A program made the position numbers and the translations under genes. Below the pieces are notes generated by a model. The model saw nothing but the letters and a program-made list of their open reading frames with translations, made no database searches and was not told the DNA's origin. A stretch of 64,000 nt of DNA, taken from Kitasatospora sp. NBC_01266 (GTDB lineage: Bacteria; Actinomycetota; Actinomycetes; Streptomycetales; Streptomycetaceae). The stretch spans positions 1,426,001 to 1,490,000 of the forward strand of contig NZ_CP108458.1 of the NCBI RefSeq assembly GCF_036242395.1, written 5' to 3'. Positions 25,107 through 33,561 of this stretch are shown here, one piece after another. The first letter of the stretch is position 1. Every line of letters starts with the position of its first letter.

Positions 25107-26198
25107 GTGCTGCTGCGCCTGGCTTACCTCGCCGTGACCAACACCTTCATGCTCCTTCGCCTGTGGCCGATGAGCGAGCGGGAGAAGGACATCGAAATCC
25201 TCGCGTTGCGGCACCAACTGCTGGTCCTGCAACGCCAGGTCGGCAAGCCCGCGTTCACCAATACTGACCGCGTGGTACTCGCCGGCCTGCTCCACCGCCT
25301 TCCGACGGACAAGCTGCGCCAACTCCTGCTCCTGGTGCGCCCGGACACGATCCTTCGCTGGCACCGCGACCTGCTCAAGCGACGCCATGCGGCGACCTGT
25401 ACGCCGAAGCGGCGTGGACGCCCGCCCACCGTCCGCTCGATCCGCGCTCTCATCCTGCGCCTGGCCCGCGAGAACTCCTCCTGGGGGTACCGCAGGATCC
25501 ACGGCGAACTCGCCGCCCTCGGCATCAAGGTCGCCGCCTCCACCGTCTGGGAGATCCTGCGCGAGCACGGCATCGCGCCCGCACCGGAACGCGAGAGCAC
25601 GACCTGGGCCGACTTCCTGCGCAGCCAGACCCACGCACTGCTCGCCTGCGATCTCTTCGAGACCCGCACCCTGACCGGGGCGCGCCTGTACGTCTTCGCG
25701 GTCATCGAGCACGCAACACGGCGCGTCCGCATCCTCGGAGCTACCGCGCACCCCACCGCGGACTGGGTGGTGCAGCTCGGGCGCAACCTCGTTATGGACC
25801 TCGAGGATGCGGGCAGCAGGGCCAGGTTCCTGATCCGTGACCGGGACTCGAAGTTCACGGCAGCCTTCGACACCGTCCTCGCCGACGCCGGGCTGGAGGT
25901 CGTCAAGAGCGGTGTCCAGATGCCGCGAATGAACTCCATCATGGAGCGCTGGATACAGACCTGCCGACGCGAACTGCTAGACCGCACCCTCATATGGGAC
26001 CAGCGCCACCTGCTCCACGCCCTGCGCGAGTTCGAGTCCTTCTACAACGGGCACCGGCCGCACCGGACCCTGGGCCAAGCGGCTCCGTTCCGCCCACTAC
26101 CCGAACCGATCACCGAACCAGGGCAAACCACGCCGCTGGAGATACAACGACGAGACCGACTCGGCGGAACCCTCCACGAGTACCAACACGCCGCTTGA
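25107..26198 (+). CDS. DDE (rve-type) transposase of the insertion sequence
   Basis: 363-residue transposase with an integrase catalytic core (IS3/IS481-like). The N-terminal part has LRLAYLAVTNTFMLLRLWP and the HTH-bearing GYRRIHGELAALGIKVAAST. The acidic triad is readable: Asp in ALLACDLFET, Asp in FLIRDRDSKFT, Glu in MNSIMERWIQTCRRELLDR. HRPHRTLG and the end LHEYQHAA are family features. The start is GTG at 25107. Its stop overlaps the right terminal repeat. All catalytic residues are present and the frame is intact, so it may be active. Confidence 0.88.
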   Translation: MLLRLAYLAVTNTFMLLRLWPMSEREKDIEILALRHQLLVLQRQVGKPAFTNTDRVVLAGLLHRLPTDKLRQLLLLVRPDTILRWHRDLLKRRHAATCTPKRRGRPPTVRSIRALILRLARENSSWGYRRIHGELAALGIKVAASTVWEILREHGIAPAPERESTTWADFLRSQTHALLACDLFETRTLTGARLYVFAVIEHATRRVRILGATAHPTADWVVQLGRNLVMDLEDAGSRARFLIRDRDSKFTAAFDTVLADAGLEVVKSGVQMPRMNSIMERWIQTCRRELLDRTLIWDQRHLLHALREFESFYNGHRPHRTLGQAAPFRPLPEPITEPGQTTPLEIQRRDRLGGTLHEYQHAA

Positions 26199-26228
26199 CC
26201 TGGGCGGACGATTAATCGGCACCCACAG
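26196..26228 (+). repeat. Right terminal inverted repeat of the insertion sequence
   Basis: Begins TGACCTGGGCGGACGATTAA, overlapping the transposase stop codon, and ends CGGCACCCACAG. It is the imperfect inverted copy of 24980-25012. Confidence 0.8.
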
Positions 26229-26263
26229 TGTCGTCCGGGGCCGTTCGCGTTGCCGGGTGGGCG

Positions 26264-27955
26264 TCACTGGTGCACCGGGGTGGTGCCGTTCATGGCGAAG
26301 TGCGGGGAGCACTGCTCGTCCGACTGGGCGCTCGCGTTCCAGACGCAGATCCACATCGTGGTGCCGGCGTTCGGGAGGGAGCTGGTCCGGGCGGCGCCCC
26401 AGGAGGCACGGAAGGTATAGGCGACGCCGTCGCTGCGGTAGAGCTCGGCGACGCAGGTCTGACCCAGCGAGGTGTTGAGCACGCCGGAGAGGCCCCCCGC
26501 GCCATCGGTGTCCAGCCAGGCGGAGCAGGCGGCGTCGTTGCCGACCCAGTCGGTGTCCGCCTCGGATCCCTTGACCTGGGCCGGGTCGTCGCCGCCGTTG
26601 ATGCCGCTGATCGACGAGGAGGTGGGGGTGGGGACGGCCGCCGAGGGCGCGGGGGAGGAAGCGAGGGCCGGGTTCGGAACCGGGGCCGGGGCCGGGCTCG
26701 TGCTGCGGCTGGTGGGAGTGCCGGGGGTGCTGCGGGGGCCGGGAGTGCCCGGGCTGCCCGGGCTGCCGGGGGGAGCTGGCTGGGGGGCTCCGGCGGAGGC
26801 CGCCGGGGTCGGCGGAGTGCTCTGGGCGGTTGGGGCGGCCTGGGTGGGCGACGGGCTCGCGGTGGGCGGCTGGGTGGTGCCGGCCGCGAGCTGGGTGGTG
26901 ACCGGCGAACTGCCGGACGGCCGGGCGGCGCCGCCCTGCGGCGATGCTGAAGGGCTGAACAGGAACGCCGCCACCGAGCCGAGGGCGATCACGGCGGCGG
27001 CCGGTACCAGCAGGCGGCGCCTGGCTCCGGGCCGGGCCGCGGACTTCGGAACCGGCTCGGGTTCGGGTTCCAGGTCCGGCGGCGGGACTGTCTCCAACTT
27101 GCTGACTGGCGTGGCGGCGAAGTCGCGTCGTGCGGCGATCCGCGCCGCGACCTCCGGGGGCCAGGACGGGAGCGGAGCGGGCAGCTGTGCGCGGGTCGCC
27201 TCGACGAGCTCGTGGGCGGTGGGCCGCGCACCGGGGTCGGCGGCGAGGCAGGGCGCGAGGACGGCGGCGAGCTCGGCATCCACCGTGCGCAGCGGTTCGA
27301 GGTCGGGGACGACACCGGGCGTCCGACCCGAGGCGGCGTAGAGCAGCAGCGCGCCGAGCGAGTAGACGTCCGCGGGTGCGGCCACCTCCTCGGCCCCGGC
27401 CTGCTGCTCGGGCGCCGAGAATCCCTGCGTGCCGAAGCCGCCACCGCTCCTGGTGAGCTTGGCCTGGTCGGCGGCGCGCGCGATGCCGAAGTCGATCAGC
27501 TTCACGCCGTCGCGCACCAGCATCACGTTGCCCGGCTTGACGTCGCGGTGCACGATCCCGGAGGTGTGCACGGCACGCAGCTGGACGGCCGTCTCGGCCA
27601 GCAGCAGCCACAGTGCGCCGGCGGGCAGCGGCCCGCGCAGCCGGACCGCCTCGTCCACGGTGAGGCCGGGCACGTACTCGGTGGCGAACCAGGGGCGTTC
27701 CGCGGTGCCGTCGCTCGCCAGCACCCGCGGCCCGACGCCGAACGGCACGCGGTAGAGGATGCCGACCTCGCGCTCGAACCGCTCGGGGGAGACCAGCCGG
27801 GGTCGCACGCGCTTGACGGCGGCGTAGCCCCGGTCCGACGCCCCGAGGTAGACCTCGCCCATCCCGCCGACGCCGAGCACGCCGATGACGGTGAAGCTGC
27901 CGATCTCCTGCGGATCGTCCGGACCGAGTGGTTCGGCGATCGTGCTGTCGATCAT
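26264..27955 (-). CDS. Membrane-anchored PknB-type serine/threonine protein kinase
   Basis: 563-residue Hanks-type kinase. The glycine loop LGVGGMGEVY is at ~27-36, ATP-binding Lys48 in YAAVKRV, catalytic HRDVKPGN at 136-143, and DFG at 155-157. After the kinase domain (~to 265), a basic stretch and a transmembrane helix (~308-330, LLVPAAAVIALGSVAAFLF) lead to a long Pro/Ser/Thr-rich extracytoplasmic linker and a Cys-containing C-terminal domain (~450-563: CSAWLDTDGAGG, TMWICVWNASAQ) that may be a sensor. No PASTA repeats. It lies at the island edge and is divergent from the FHA-protein gene, a natural partner because FHA domains bind phosphothreonine. The start at 27955 has only a weak ribosome site. 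Confidence 0.9.
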   Translation of the reverse strand: MIDSTIAEPLGPDDPQEIGSFTVIGVLGVGGMGEVYLGASDRGYAAVKRVRPRLVSPERFEREVGILYRVPFGVGPRVLASDGTAERPWFATEYVPGLTVDEAVRLRGPLPAGALWLLLAETAVQLRAVHTSGIVHRDVKPGNVMLVRDGVKLIDFGIARAADQAKLTRSGGGFGTQGFSAPEQQAGAEEVAAPADVYSLGALLLYAASGRTPGVVPDLEPLRTVDAELAAVLAPCLAADPGARPTAHELVEATRAQLPAPLPSWPPEVAARIAARRDFAATPVSKLETVPPPDLEPEPEPVPKSAARPGARRRLLVPAAAVIALGSVAAFLFSPSASPQGGAARPSGSSPVTTQLAAGTTQPPTASPSPTQAAPTAQSTPPTPAASAGAPQPAPPGSPGSPGTPGPRSTPGTPTSRSTSPAPAPVPNPALASSPAPSAAVPTPTSSSISGINGGDDPAQVKGSEADTDWVGNDAACSAWLDTDGAGGLSGVLNTSLGQTCVAELYRSDGVAYTFRASWGAARTSSLPNAGTTMWICVWNASAQSDEQCSPHFAMNGTTPVHQ

Positions 27956-28108
27956 CAGCAGGTTTCCGGTTCCCGACCGATCGCGCTCACGGCGGGTAGA
28001 TTATCGAGCAAGTTCACCGTATGCAACACAAGTTGACGGAGCATCCGGGAGGACCGGTCCCCGGGGCGTGTTCGTACACTGGCCCGAGCCGAGCCGGAGG
28101 TACGCGAG

Positions 28109-28903
28109 ATGGCGCACGGAAGCTTCCCACCCCAGATACTGCCGCCGGGCAGCCCCGCCGACCGGGTGCCGGCGGCACCGCCGAGGACGATCTTCGTGCT
28201 GGGCCCGGAGGGCGGGTACGCCGTGCCGCCGCGCCGGTACACGCTGCTGTTCGGGCGCGACCGCGAGGACGTGCACGTTCCGGTCGGCGTGGACGACCCG
28301 ACCGTCAGCCGGCGGCACGGCATCCTCACCTGCACCGGCGCGGACCGGAACTGGTGGCTGGTCAACACCGGCAACCTGCCGATCGAACTGCCAGGCGGCG
28401 TGCTGGTGCTCACCGGTCACAAGCGGATCGTCGAGCCCGGGTACACCCCGCTGGTGATCAACTCGTCCAAACGGCGCTCGCACCTGGTGGAGGTCCGTGT
28501 CGTGGACGGGGACGACAGGCAACCCCGGTCCACCACCGGCGCGGAGACGGTGGATCCCGAGACGGTCTACGAACTCTCGCCGCACGAACGGCTGGTGCTC
28601 ACCGCGCTGGCCCGGCGCTACCTGCTGGGTCAGGACGCCTTCCCGCTCCCGCTGGCCTGGGAGGACACCGCCCGGCTGGCCAACTCCTCGCCCTACGCGG
28701 CCAAGTCCTGGACTCACAAGTCGGTCGCGAACACGGTCGAGGACGTGCGCGAGCGGCTGCACCGGCGGGGCGTGCGCGGACTGCTGCGGGACGAGGTCGG
28801 TGAGCCGGTCGGCTCGACGTTGAGCGTCAACCTGATTCGGGAGCTGCTGAGGACGGCGACGCTGAGCGCCCAGGACCTGGAGCTGCTGTCGGGCGAGGAG
28901 TGA
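28109..28903 (+). CDS. FHA-domain protein with C-terminal helical/winged-helix-like region
   Basis: 264-residue cytoplasmic protein. Residues ~30-125 are an FHA phosphothreonine-binding domain with the signature YTLLFGRDREDVHVPV, VSRRHGILTC and NLPIELPGGV. Residues ~150-245 (LSPHERLVLTALARRYLLG, SWTHKSVANTVEDVRERLHR) resemble an HTH-like domain seen in STAND/kinase-associated actinobacterial proteins. The start is ATG at 28109 with GGAGG 8 bases upstream. Divergent from the Ser/Thr kinase gene, it probably recognises a phosphorylated partner in this locus (inference). It ends at a hairpin shared with the convergent adaptor gene. Confidence 0.88.
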   Translation: MAHGSFPPQILPPGSPADRVPAAPPRTIFVLGPEGGYAVPPRRYTLLFGRDREDVHVPVGVDDPTVSRRHGILTCTGADRNWWLVNTGNLPIELPGGVLVLTGHKRIVEPGYTPLVINSSKRRSHLVEVRVVDGDDRQPRSTTGAETVDPETVYELSPHERLVLTALARRYLLGQDAFPLPLAWEDTARLANSSPYAAKSWTHKSVANTVEDVRERLHRRGVRGLLRDEVGEPVGSTLSVNLIRELLRTATLSAQDLELLSGEE

Positions 28904-28923
28904 GTGGGCGGGCAAGAGGGGAA

Positions 28924-28956
28924 GCGTGCCCCGGTCGGTTGTCGGCCGGGGCACGC
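28924..28956. terminator. Bidirectional terminator between FHA gene and adaptor gene
   Basis: GCGTGCCCCGG (28924-28934) and CCGGGGCACGC (28946-28956) form a perfect 11-bp stem, between the convergent genes ending at 28903 and 28965. Confidence 0.8.
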
Positions 28957-28964
28957 GGGTTTGT

Positions 28965-29207
28965 TCAGTGGTCCGGTGCGGGGTCTTCGGTGGCGGGGTG
29001 GTTGTGCTGGTTGTAGGTGACGTGCATGGTGCCGTGTTCAACCGCGAAGACGGCGGCCTGGTCCTCGGCGGAGTTCTGCTGGTGCGGTTGGGGTTGCGCT
29101 GGTTCGGGGGTGTGCGTCGTGGTCGTCACCTGGTTGTTGTCGCCGACGATGACGGTGCCGGAGACGTCTCCGGTGTGGATGGTGGGGTGGGTGGGGCCGG
29201 TGGGCAT
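28965..29207 (-). CDS. 80-residue protein carrying two short beta/amyloid-like motifs (candidate adaptor)
   Basis: No known enzyme domain. Residues 13-27 read GDVSGTVIVGDNNQV, nearly the same as GNVSGAVIVGDGNTV at the N-terminus of the STAND protein encoded just upstream. Residues 52-65 read AVFAVEHGTMHVTY, matching the C-terminal ends of the cyclase-like protein (AVFAVSRGEQHVHY) and the small helical protein (EVFAVQYGSQHF). The rest is Thr/Pro/Gln/His-rich linker. It is 32 bases downstream of the STAND gene on the same strand, so co-transcribed. Composition and G-D-N-N pattern recall amyloid signalling motifs that link bacterial STAND proteins to effectors. I infer an adaptor bridging the two motif classes; nothing is proven. 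Confidence 0.7.
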   Translation of the reverse strand: MPTGPTHPTIHTGDVSGTVIVGDNNQVTTTTHTPEPAQPQPHQQNSAEDQAAVFAVEHGTMHVTYNQHNHPATEDPAPDH

Positions 29208-29239
29208 AGGGCTGCCCTTTCAGTTGATGTGATCGACCA

Positions 29240-31738
29240 TCAGTCGTAACAGGTCGAGATCAGATTGAGGTCTGCGGAGTTCATGGCGGTTGACTGGCTC
29301 GAGTCGTCGTACGTGCGGGTCTGACCGCTCTCGAACGCTTGGTACAGCTGGATGTCCTGCTGGGTGGGAGTCAGCATGCCGTTGAGGTCTGCCACCACGG
29401 AGGAGTCCTGGGCCTGCGACAAGGCGCTGTGCAGTGTGGCCTCCATGGAGTTCAGATCGCCGACGACGGTGCCGGCGTCGGAGTGCATCGTGCTGTCGTC
29501 CGGAGTGGTCGACGTTTGACCCGAGTTGTACGAGTCCACGGCGCGGTTGTAGGCGTCGGTAGCGGCGCCGAGAGTGGAGCCGTCGGTATTGAACTGGTCG
29601 ATCTCCGACGGCCAGGCGGGATACACGATGGCGCACGCAGGATCGGTGGTGGGCGTGGGCGTGCTGTCGTCGACGGGGGGCGTCCAGGGAGCGGGGACCG
29701 GCGGGAAAGTGGGCACCGGCGGGAAACTGAAGCTGGGGAACGACGTGACGACCGGTGCCGCGCTCGGCTGGTTGTCCGCATAGACCACGGCCCCCACGCC
29801 GACCACGGCGACGAGACCGAGGGTGCAGGTGAGGGCGAGCGCGGACAGGCCGCCCTTGGCGCCTGCTGCGCCGACGGCGGCGACCGTGCCGTGGCCGGTG
29901 CCGGCCGCGGTGGCCCCGGTCGCGGCGTGCGCGGGTTGGGCGGCCGTGGTGGCGCTGTTCGCGGCGTGTGTGGAGTGGGTGGCCGTGGTGGCCTGGGTGT
30001 GGGCCTGGGTGTGGGCCTGTGCGTTGATCTGCGTGTGCGCCTGGTTCTGCGCCTGCGTGTTCGCGTTCGAGAGGTCGACGCGTGACTGCGTGACCTGGGT
30101 GGGAACGTGCGGCGCGGGGGCGTGTGCAGCGGGCACGTGGGGGGCGGTCGAGGGGGGCTGCGGCGCGGAGTTGGACAGGTTGACGACTGGCCGCACCACG
30201 GTCGGGTGCACGGGAGGCGGCGGGCCGGGCGTAGGTGGCACGGGGTGGGCGATCGTCGGCGGGTGCACCGGTGGGGCCGGACTGCCCGGCGGCGGGGGGA
30301 AGCTCGCCTGAGCGCCGATCTGATGGGCCGTCGAGTGCGCTCGCAGAGCGGCGAGTTCGTGCCAGAGTGCCTCGGCCTCCAGTACCAGGGCCGTCCGCTG
30401 CAGGCCCGTGCCGATCGCCTTGCGGCGGCTGCGCGCCTCGCGCACGAAGAACTCCTCGGCCGCCGTGTTTCCGGTGCTCTTCGCCACCGCCCAACCGGTG
30501 CCGAGTAGGCTGCCCCATGCGTCGAACTGCCGGGACAGCGCCAGCTTCGGCGAGGCGGCCCGGGCCAGCGCGAGGCCGAGTTGCGCCTGTCCGCCCCGCT
30601 CCGCGCGCAGCACGGCGGCGTCCAGCGCCCGGAAGTGCGCCGCGACGTCGTCCGGCGCGGTATCCCGCGCCTCCACCCACGCGGTGAGCGCCCGGCAGAG
30701 CGGCTCGGCGGGGTACTCCGTCATCCGGCTATTCAGCACGCAGTCGGCGACGTCTGGCGGGCAGCCGTAGCCGGTCTCCGAGGCGATCAGCAGGCCGTGC
30801 CGCACCAGGCCCTCGGCGATCCCCTCGGCGTCGGTGCGGCCGAGCAGGGTGTTGAGCTGCCGGGCGGCCAGCTCGGCGCCGGAGAGCGTGCTGAGCAGGT
30901 GCAGCAGGTCGCGCTCGGCGGGCGTGAGCGTGTTGAGCAGCGCGGGGAGCAGTCCGGGGAGGTCGGTGATGCCCGGCAGGCCCCGGCCGCTCGCGGCCGA
31001 GGAGGCGATCCGGCGCAGCCGGAGCGGGTTGCCGTCCACGGCGTTGCTCAGCGCCGTGACGGTGCGCACCTCGTCGGGGCGCAGTTCGCGGGGCAGTACC
31101 GCCTGGACCAGGCGCGCCCCCGCCGCGGCCGACAGCCCGGCGAGCCGGATCTGGTGCACTCCGTTGGCGGCGGACGGCTGCTGCGAGGTGAAGACGAACG
31201 CGGACTGCTTGGCCATGTCGAAGAGCCGGCGCAGCTCCGCGTGGTCGAGTCCGGTGTCGTCCAGGTAGATCCGCAGGTACAGGGTCTCCAGGTGCTGCTT
31301 CAGCACCTCTGCCGACGGCTTGTAGTTCGGCGCGTCGAAGCTGATGTCGAAGATCGCCTGCGCGATGTCGTCGGCCGTCCGGCCGCCGGCCTCGATGTAG
31401 GCCACGCCGTCGGACCCGCCCGGCAGCGTGCAGGCGAGGTGGCGCAGCAGGGCGCTCTTGCCGACCCCGGCCGTGCCCCAGAGCTGCACCACCTTGTTCG
31501 CTCCGAGGGCGGCGCGGAGGGTCTGGAGGTCCTCCTCGCGGCCGATCAGCGGCTCGGTGGCGGGCCGCGGGAGCTGGGAGATCGGGTGGCGCTTGACCGG
31601 GTCCGGCAGCGGGCCCGTGTGGACGATGACGTTCGAGTCGGAGTCGGCGTGGATCGTTAGCTGGTTGACGGTGTTCCCGTCGCCCACGATGACCGCTCCG
31701 GACACGTTGCCGAACTGCATGGCCTGTTTCTCTGGCAC
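29240..31738 (-). CDS. STAND-class (NB-ARC-like) NTPase with N-terminal amyloid-like motif and transmembrane C-terminal region
   Basis: 832-residue signal-transduction ATPase. Order from GTG 31738: motif GNVSGAVIVGDGNTV (10-24), a short linker, then the NTPase: PLIGREEDLQTLRAAL, Walker A GTAGVGKSALL (88-98), a Walker B-like LRIYLDD (~156-162), a sensor-like VFTSQQP, and a helical region with VDGNPLRLR in place of the NB-ARC GLPLAL. A helical segment, a Pro-rich linker and a Gln/Asn/His/Thr/Ala-rich repeat (~556-603) precede a transmembrane helix (~629-653) and a Cys-containing extracytoplasmic domain (~680-832). The start GTG has GGGGG 7 bases upstream; ATG at 31720 is an alternative and keeps the motif. 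It is in an operon with the Crp-type regulator (upstream) and the adaptor (downstream). It probably oligomerises on a signal and passes it through motif templating (inference). Confidence 0.82.
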   Translation of the reverse strand: MPEKQAMQFGNVSGAVIVGDGNTVNQLTIHADSDSNVIVHTGPLPDPVKRHPISQLPRPATEPLIGREEDLQTLRAALGANKVVQLWGTAGVGKSALLRHLACTLPGGSDGVAYIEAGGRTADDIAQAIFDISFDAPNYKPSAEVLKQHLETLYLRIYLDDTGLDHAELRRLFDMAKQSAFVFTSQQPSAANGVHQIRLAGLSAAAGARLVQAVLPRELRPDEVRTVTALSNAVDGNPLRLRRIASSAASGRGLPGITDLPGLLPALLNTLTPAERDLLHLLSTLSGAELAARQLNTLLGRTDAEGIAEGLVRHGLLIASETGYGCPPDVADCVLNSRMTEYPAEPLCRALTAWVEARDTAPDDVAAHFRALDAAVLRAERGGQAQLGLALARAASPKLALSRQFDAWGSLLGTGWAVAKSTGNTAAEEFFVREARSRRKAIGTGLQRTALVLEAEALWHELAALRAHSTAHQIGAQASFPPPPGSPAPPVHPPTIAHPVPPTPGPPPPVHPTVVRPVVNLSNSAPQPPSTAPHVPAAHAPAPHVPTQVTQSRVDLSNANTQAQNQAHTQINAQAHTQAHTQATTATHSTHAANSATTAAQPAHAATGATAAGTGHGTVAAVGAAGAKGGLSALALTCTLGLVAVVGVGAVVYADNQPSAAPVVTSFPSFSFPPVPTFPPVPAPWTPPVDDSTPTPTTDPACAIVYPAWPSEIDQFNTDGSTLGAATDAYNRAVDSYNSGQTSTTPDDSTMHSDAGTVVGDLNSMEATLHSALSQAQDSSVVADLNGMLTPTQQDIQLYQAFESGQTRTYDDSSQSTAMNSADLNLISTCYD

Positions 31739-31816
31739 CTGCTTACCCCCTGTCCAACGGACGGACCCCCGCATCAGGTCATGCTGGCGCCGACCCGGTG
31801 CGCGAACCCGGTACTG

Positions 31817-32611
31817 TTACGTGTTCGGCGAGATCCCCGGCGAGCCGGTCGGCCCGGCCGCGGCGGCGATCCGGGCGAGGTGGTCGAGGTCGAGGATGGT
31901 GATCCTGCGGTAGCCCGTGACGATCGCGCCCGACTCCCGCAGGGCCCGCAGGGCTTTGTGGACCGAGGACTCGGCTGCGCCGACCAGGGTGGCCATTTCC
32001 GGCTGGGTCAGCGGGAGTTGGGCGTCGTTGCGGCCGGGGCGCCGGTAGGTGACGGCGAGGTGGTGCAGGATCCTGGCCAGCCGTCCGAGCACGTCGCAGC
32101 CGGTGAAGTCGACGATCCGTCCGGTCGCCGTGCGCAGCTTGGCCACCACGCTCGCGCTGACGGCGAGTCCGATGGCCGGGTGCTGCTTCGTGCACTCCAG
32201 CAGCTCGGAGCGCAGGATGTAGCGGGCCAGCACCCGGCCGCAGGCGGTCACGGTGGCGATCCGCGGCTGGCCGTCGATCCCGGCGAGCTCGCCGACCAGG
32301 TCGCCGGCCATCCGCACGGCGAGCAGCGCCTCGCGGCCGTCCTGGGCGCGCGCGGTGGCCTTCACCGTGCCGCCGATCAGCAGCAGTGCGAAGTCCGAGG
32401 TGTCGGCCTCGCGGATGGTGATCTGCCCGGCCGGGTAGGCCACGCCGTGGCCGAGCCCGAGCAGGACCCGGCGGTTGGCCTCGTCGACCCGGCCGAGCAG
32501 CCCGGCCGGCGGCCAGTAGGGCTCGGCCCCGCGCACCCGTGTCCCGCCGGCCGGTGTCCCGCCGACCCGTGTGCTGCCCACCCGTGCGCTGCTCGCTCGC
32601 GTGCTGCCCAT
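31817..32611 (-). CDS. Crp/Fnr-family transcriptional regulator
   Basis: 264-residue regulator: a low-complexity N-terminus rich in GSTR/GGT repeats (first ~30 residues), a cyclic-nucleotide-binding-type beta-barrel (~40-150: YPAGQITIREADTSDFALLL, MAGDLVGELAG), and a Crp-type HTH (LTQPEMATLVGAAESSVHKA). The start is ATG at 32611 with GAGGAG 6 bases upstream. It leads the operon with the STAND and adaptor genes and is divergent, across 172 bases, from the cyclase-like gene. A nucleotide made by that protein could be its ligand; this is inference. The cNMP pocket residues are not clearly canonical, so the ligand is uncertain. Confidence 0.87.
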   Translation of the reverse strand: MGSTRASSARVGSTRVGGTPAGGTRVRGAEPYWPPAGLLGRVDEANRRVLLGLGHGVAYPAGQITIREADTSDFALLLIGGTVKATARAQDGREALLAVRMAGDLVGELAGIDGQPRIATVTACGRVLARYILRSELLECTKQHPAIGLAVSASVVAKLRTATGRIVDFTGCDVLGRLARILHHLAVTYRRPGRNDAQLPLTQPEMATLVGAAESSVHKALRALRESGAIVTGYRRITILDLDHLARIAAAAGPTGSPGISPNT

Positions 32612-32783
32612 CGGCCACTCCTCTTCCTCGACCGGCCGAAGCCGGACAAGCGGTATTAGTAGCCGTTCTACCCGAGGACCCCTCCCCTACGATCTCGTCA
32701 ATCATCGTGACGGCATCGCCAGTTCGGTGCTCCGGCAACTCGATCTCCGGTTTGCCGGCCCCCGTCGTGATCGCGGAGGGAAA

Positions 32784-33554
32784 GTGAACCCGAGGTACGA
32801 GTACCGAGCCCTGCTGGCGTGCGACATCGCCGGTTCCGCGGGCCGTGGCGAGCACCGGTTGCAGGAGATCCGGAGGGTGCTGCGAGCGGCGCTGTCCGGG
32901 GGGCTGGCCGTCGCGGACCTGGGCCCGAGGGACTTCGGTTACGTGGACACCGGCGACGGCTGCCAGCTCATCGCCCCGGCCGGGTTGCCCAAGGCCGCGC
33001 TGCTGGTCCCGCTGCTGCCGGAGCTGAGCGTGCGGATCCGCGAGCACAACGAGCAGGCCTGCCCGAACGCCCGGTTGCGGGTGCGGGTTTCGGCGCACGC
33101 GGGCGAACTCCGGTTCGAGCCGGCCGGTGCCGTCTCCGGCACGCCCTTCGAAGCGCTCGCCCGGCTGCTCGACTCGGACCCGCTGCGGCAGGCCTCGCTG
33201 GCCGGGCCGGAGGGCACCCCGGTGGCCGCGATCCTCTCGCGGCACGTCTACGAGGAGACGGTGGGGCACGGCTACCCGGGGCTGGAGCGCGGCGCCTTCA
33301 CCGCGGCCGAGGTCCGGGTCAAGGAGTACGCCGCCGAGGCCTGGCTCTGGTACCCGGGCAGCCCGGTCGGGCCGCAGCCCGCTGCCGGCCGGGGCACCGA
33401 CTCCGGCACCGGCACCAGCCCCGACGAGCGGCCCGAGCGGCCCGAGGGGGGCGAGCCGCGCCGCGTGGAGCAACTCGTCCAGGCCCGCGGGCGCAGTGCC
33501 GTCTTCGCCGTCAGCCGCGGCGAACAGCACGTCCACTACACCGAACGGAGCTGA
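32784..33554 (+). CDS. Class III nucleotide-cyclase-like protein with C-terminal amyloid-like motif
   Basis: 256-residue cytoplasmic protein. It shows the hallmarks of a class III cyclase fold: first metal Asp in LLACDIAGS, the DTGDGCQLI hairpin, and RVSAHAGEL. Transition-state Asn/Arg are not obvious, so it may be a divergent cyclase or a nucleotide-binding pseudo-enzyme. After an acidic/Pro-rich linker, residues 238-252 read SAVFAVSRGEQHVHY, the motif shared with the 80-residue adaptor and with the next gene. The start is GTG at 32784 with GGAGG 5 bases upstream. It is first in the rightward operon and the stop is 7 bases before the next ATG. The divergent Crp-type regulator suggests second-messenger output. 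Confidence 0.72.
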   Translation: MNPRYEYRALLACDIAGSAGRGEHRLQEIRRVLRAALSGGLAVADLGPRDFGYVDTGDGCQLIAPAGLPKAALLVPLLPELSVRIREHNEQACPNARLRVRVSAHAGELRFEPAGAVSGTPFEALARLLDSDPLRQASLAGPEGTPVAAILSRHVYEETVGHGYPGLERGAFTAAEVRVKEYAAEAWLWYPGSPVGPQPAAGRGTDSGTGTSPDERPERPEGGEPRRVEQLVQARGRSAVFAVSRGEQHVHYTERS

Positions 33555-33561
33555 CACCCCG

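Larger units (their letters stand above)
24980..26228 (+). mobile_element. Apparently intact insertion sequence with 33-bp imperfect terminal inverted repeats
   Basis: The left end (24980-25012) and right end (26196-26228) are inverted repeats; the central 29 bases agree at 25 positions, and both end in GGGTGCCGAT toward the outside and CCAGGTCA inside. One transposase gene fills the interior. It truncates a serine-recombinase gene on the left and sits 36 bases from the end of a Ser/Thr kinase gene on the right. I could not define a target duplication. Fragments of the same family lie at 38395-38622, 43457-43580 and 57122-57230. Confidence 0.85.

Noticed and set aside
30000..30070. Short repeats in the STAND gene as a CRISPR-like array
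   Set aside because: The units are in-frame codon repeats for a Q/H/T/A-rich protein segment without spacers.
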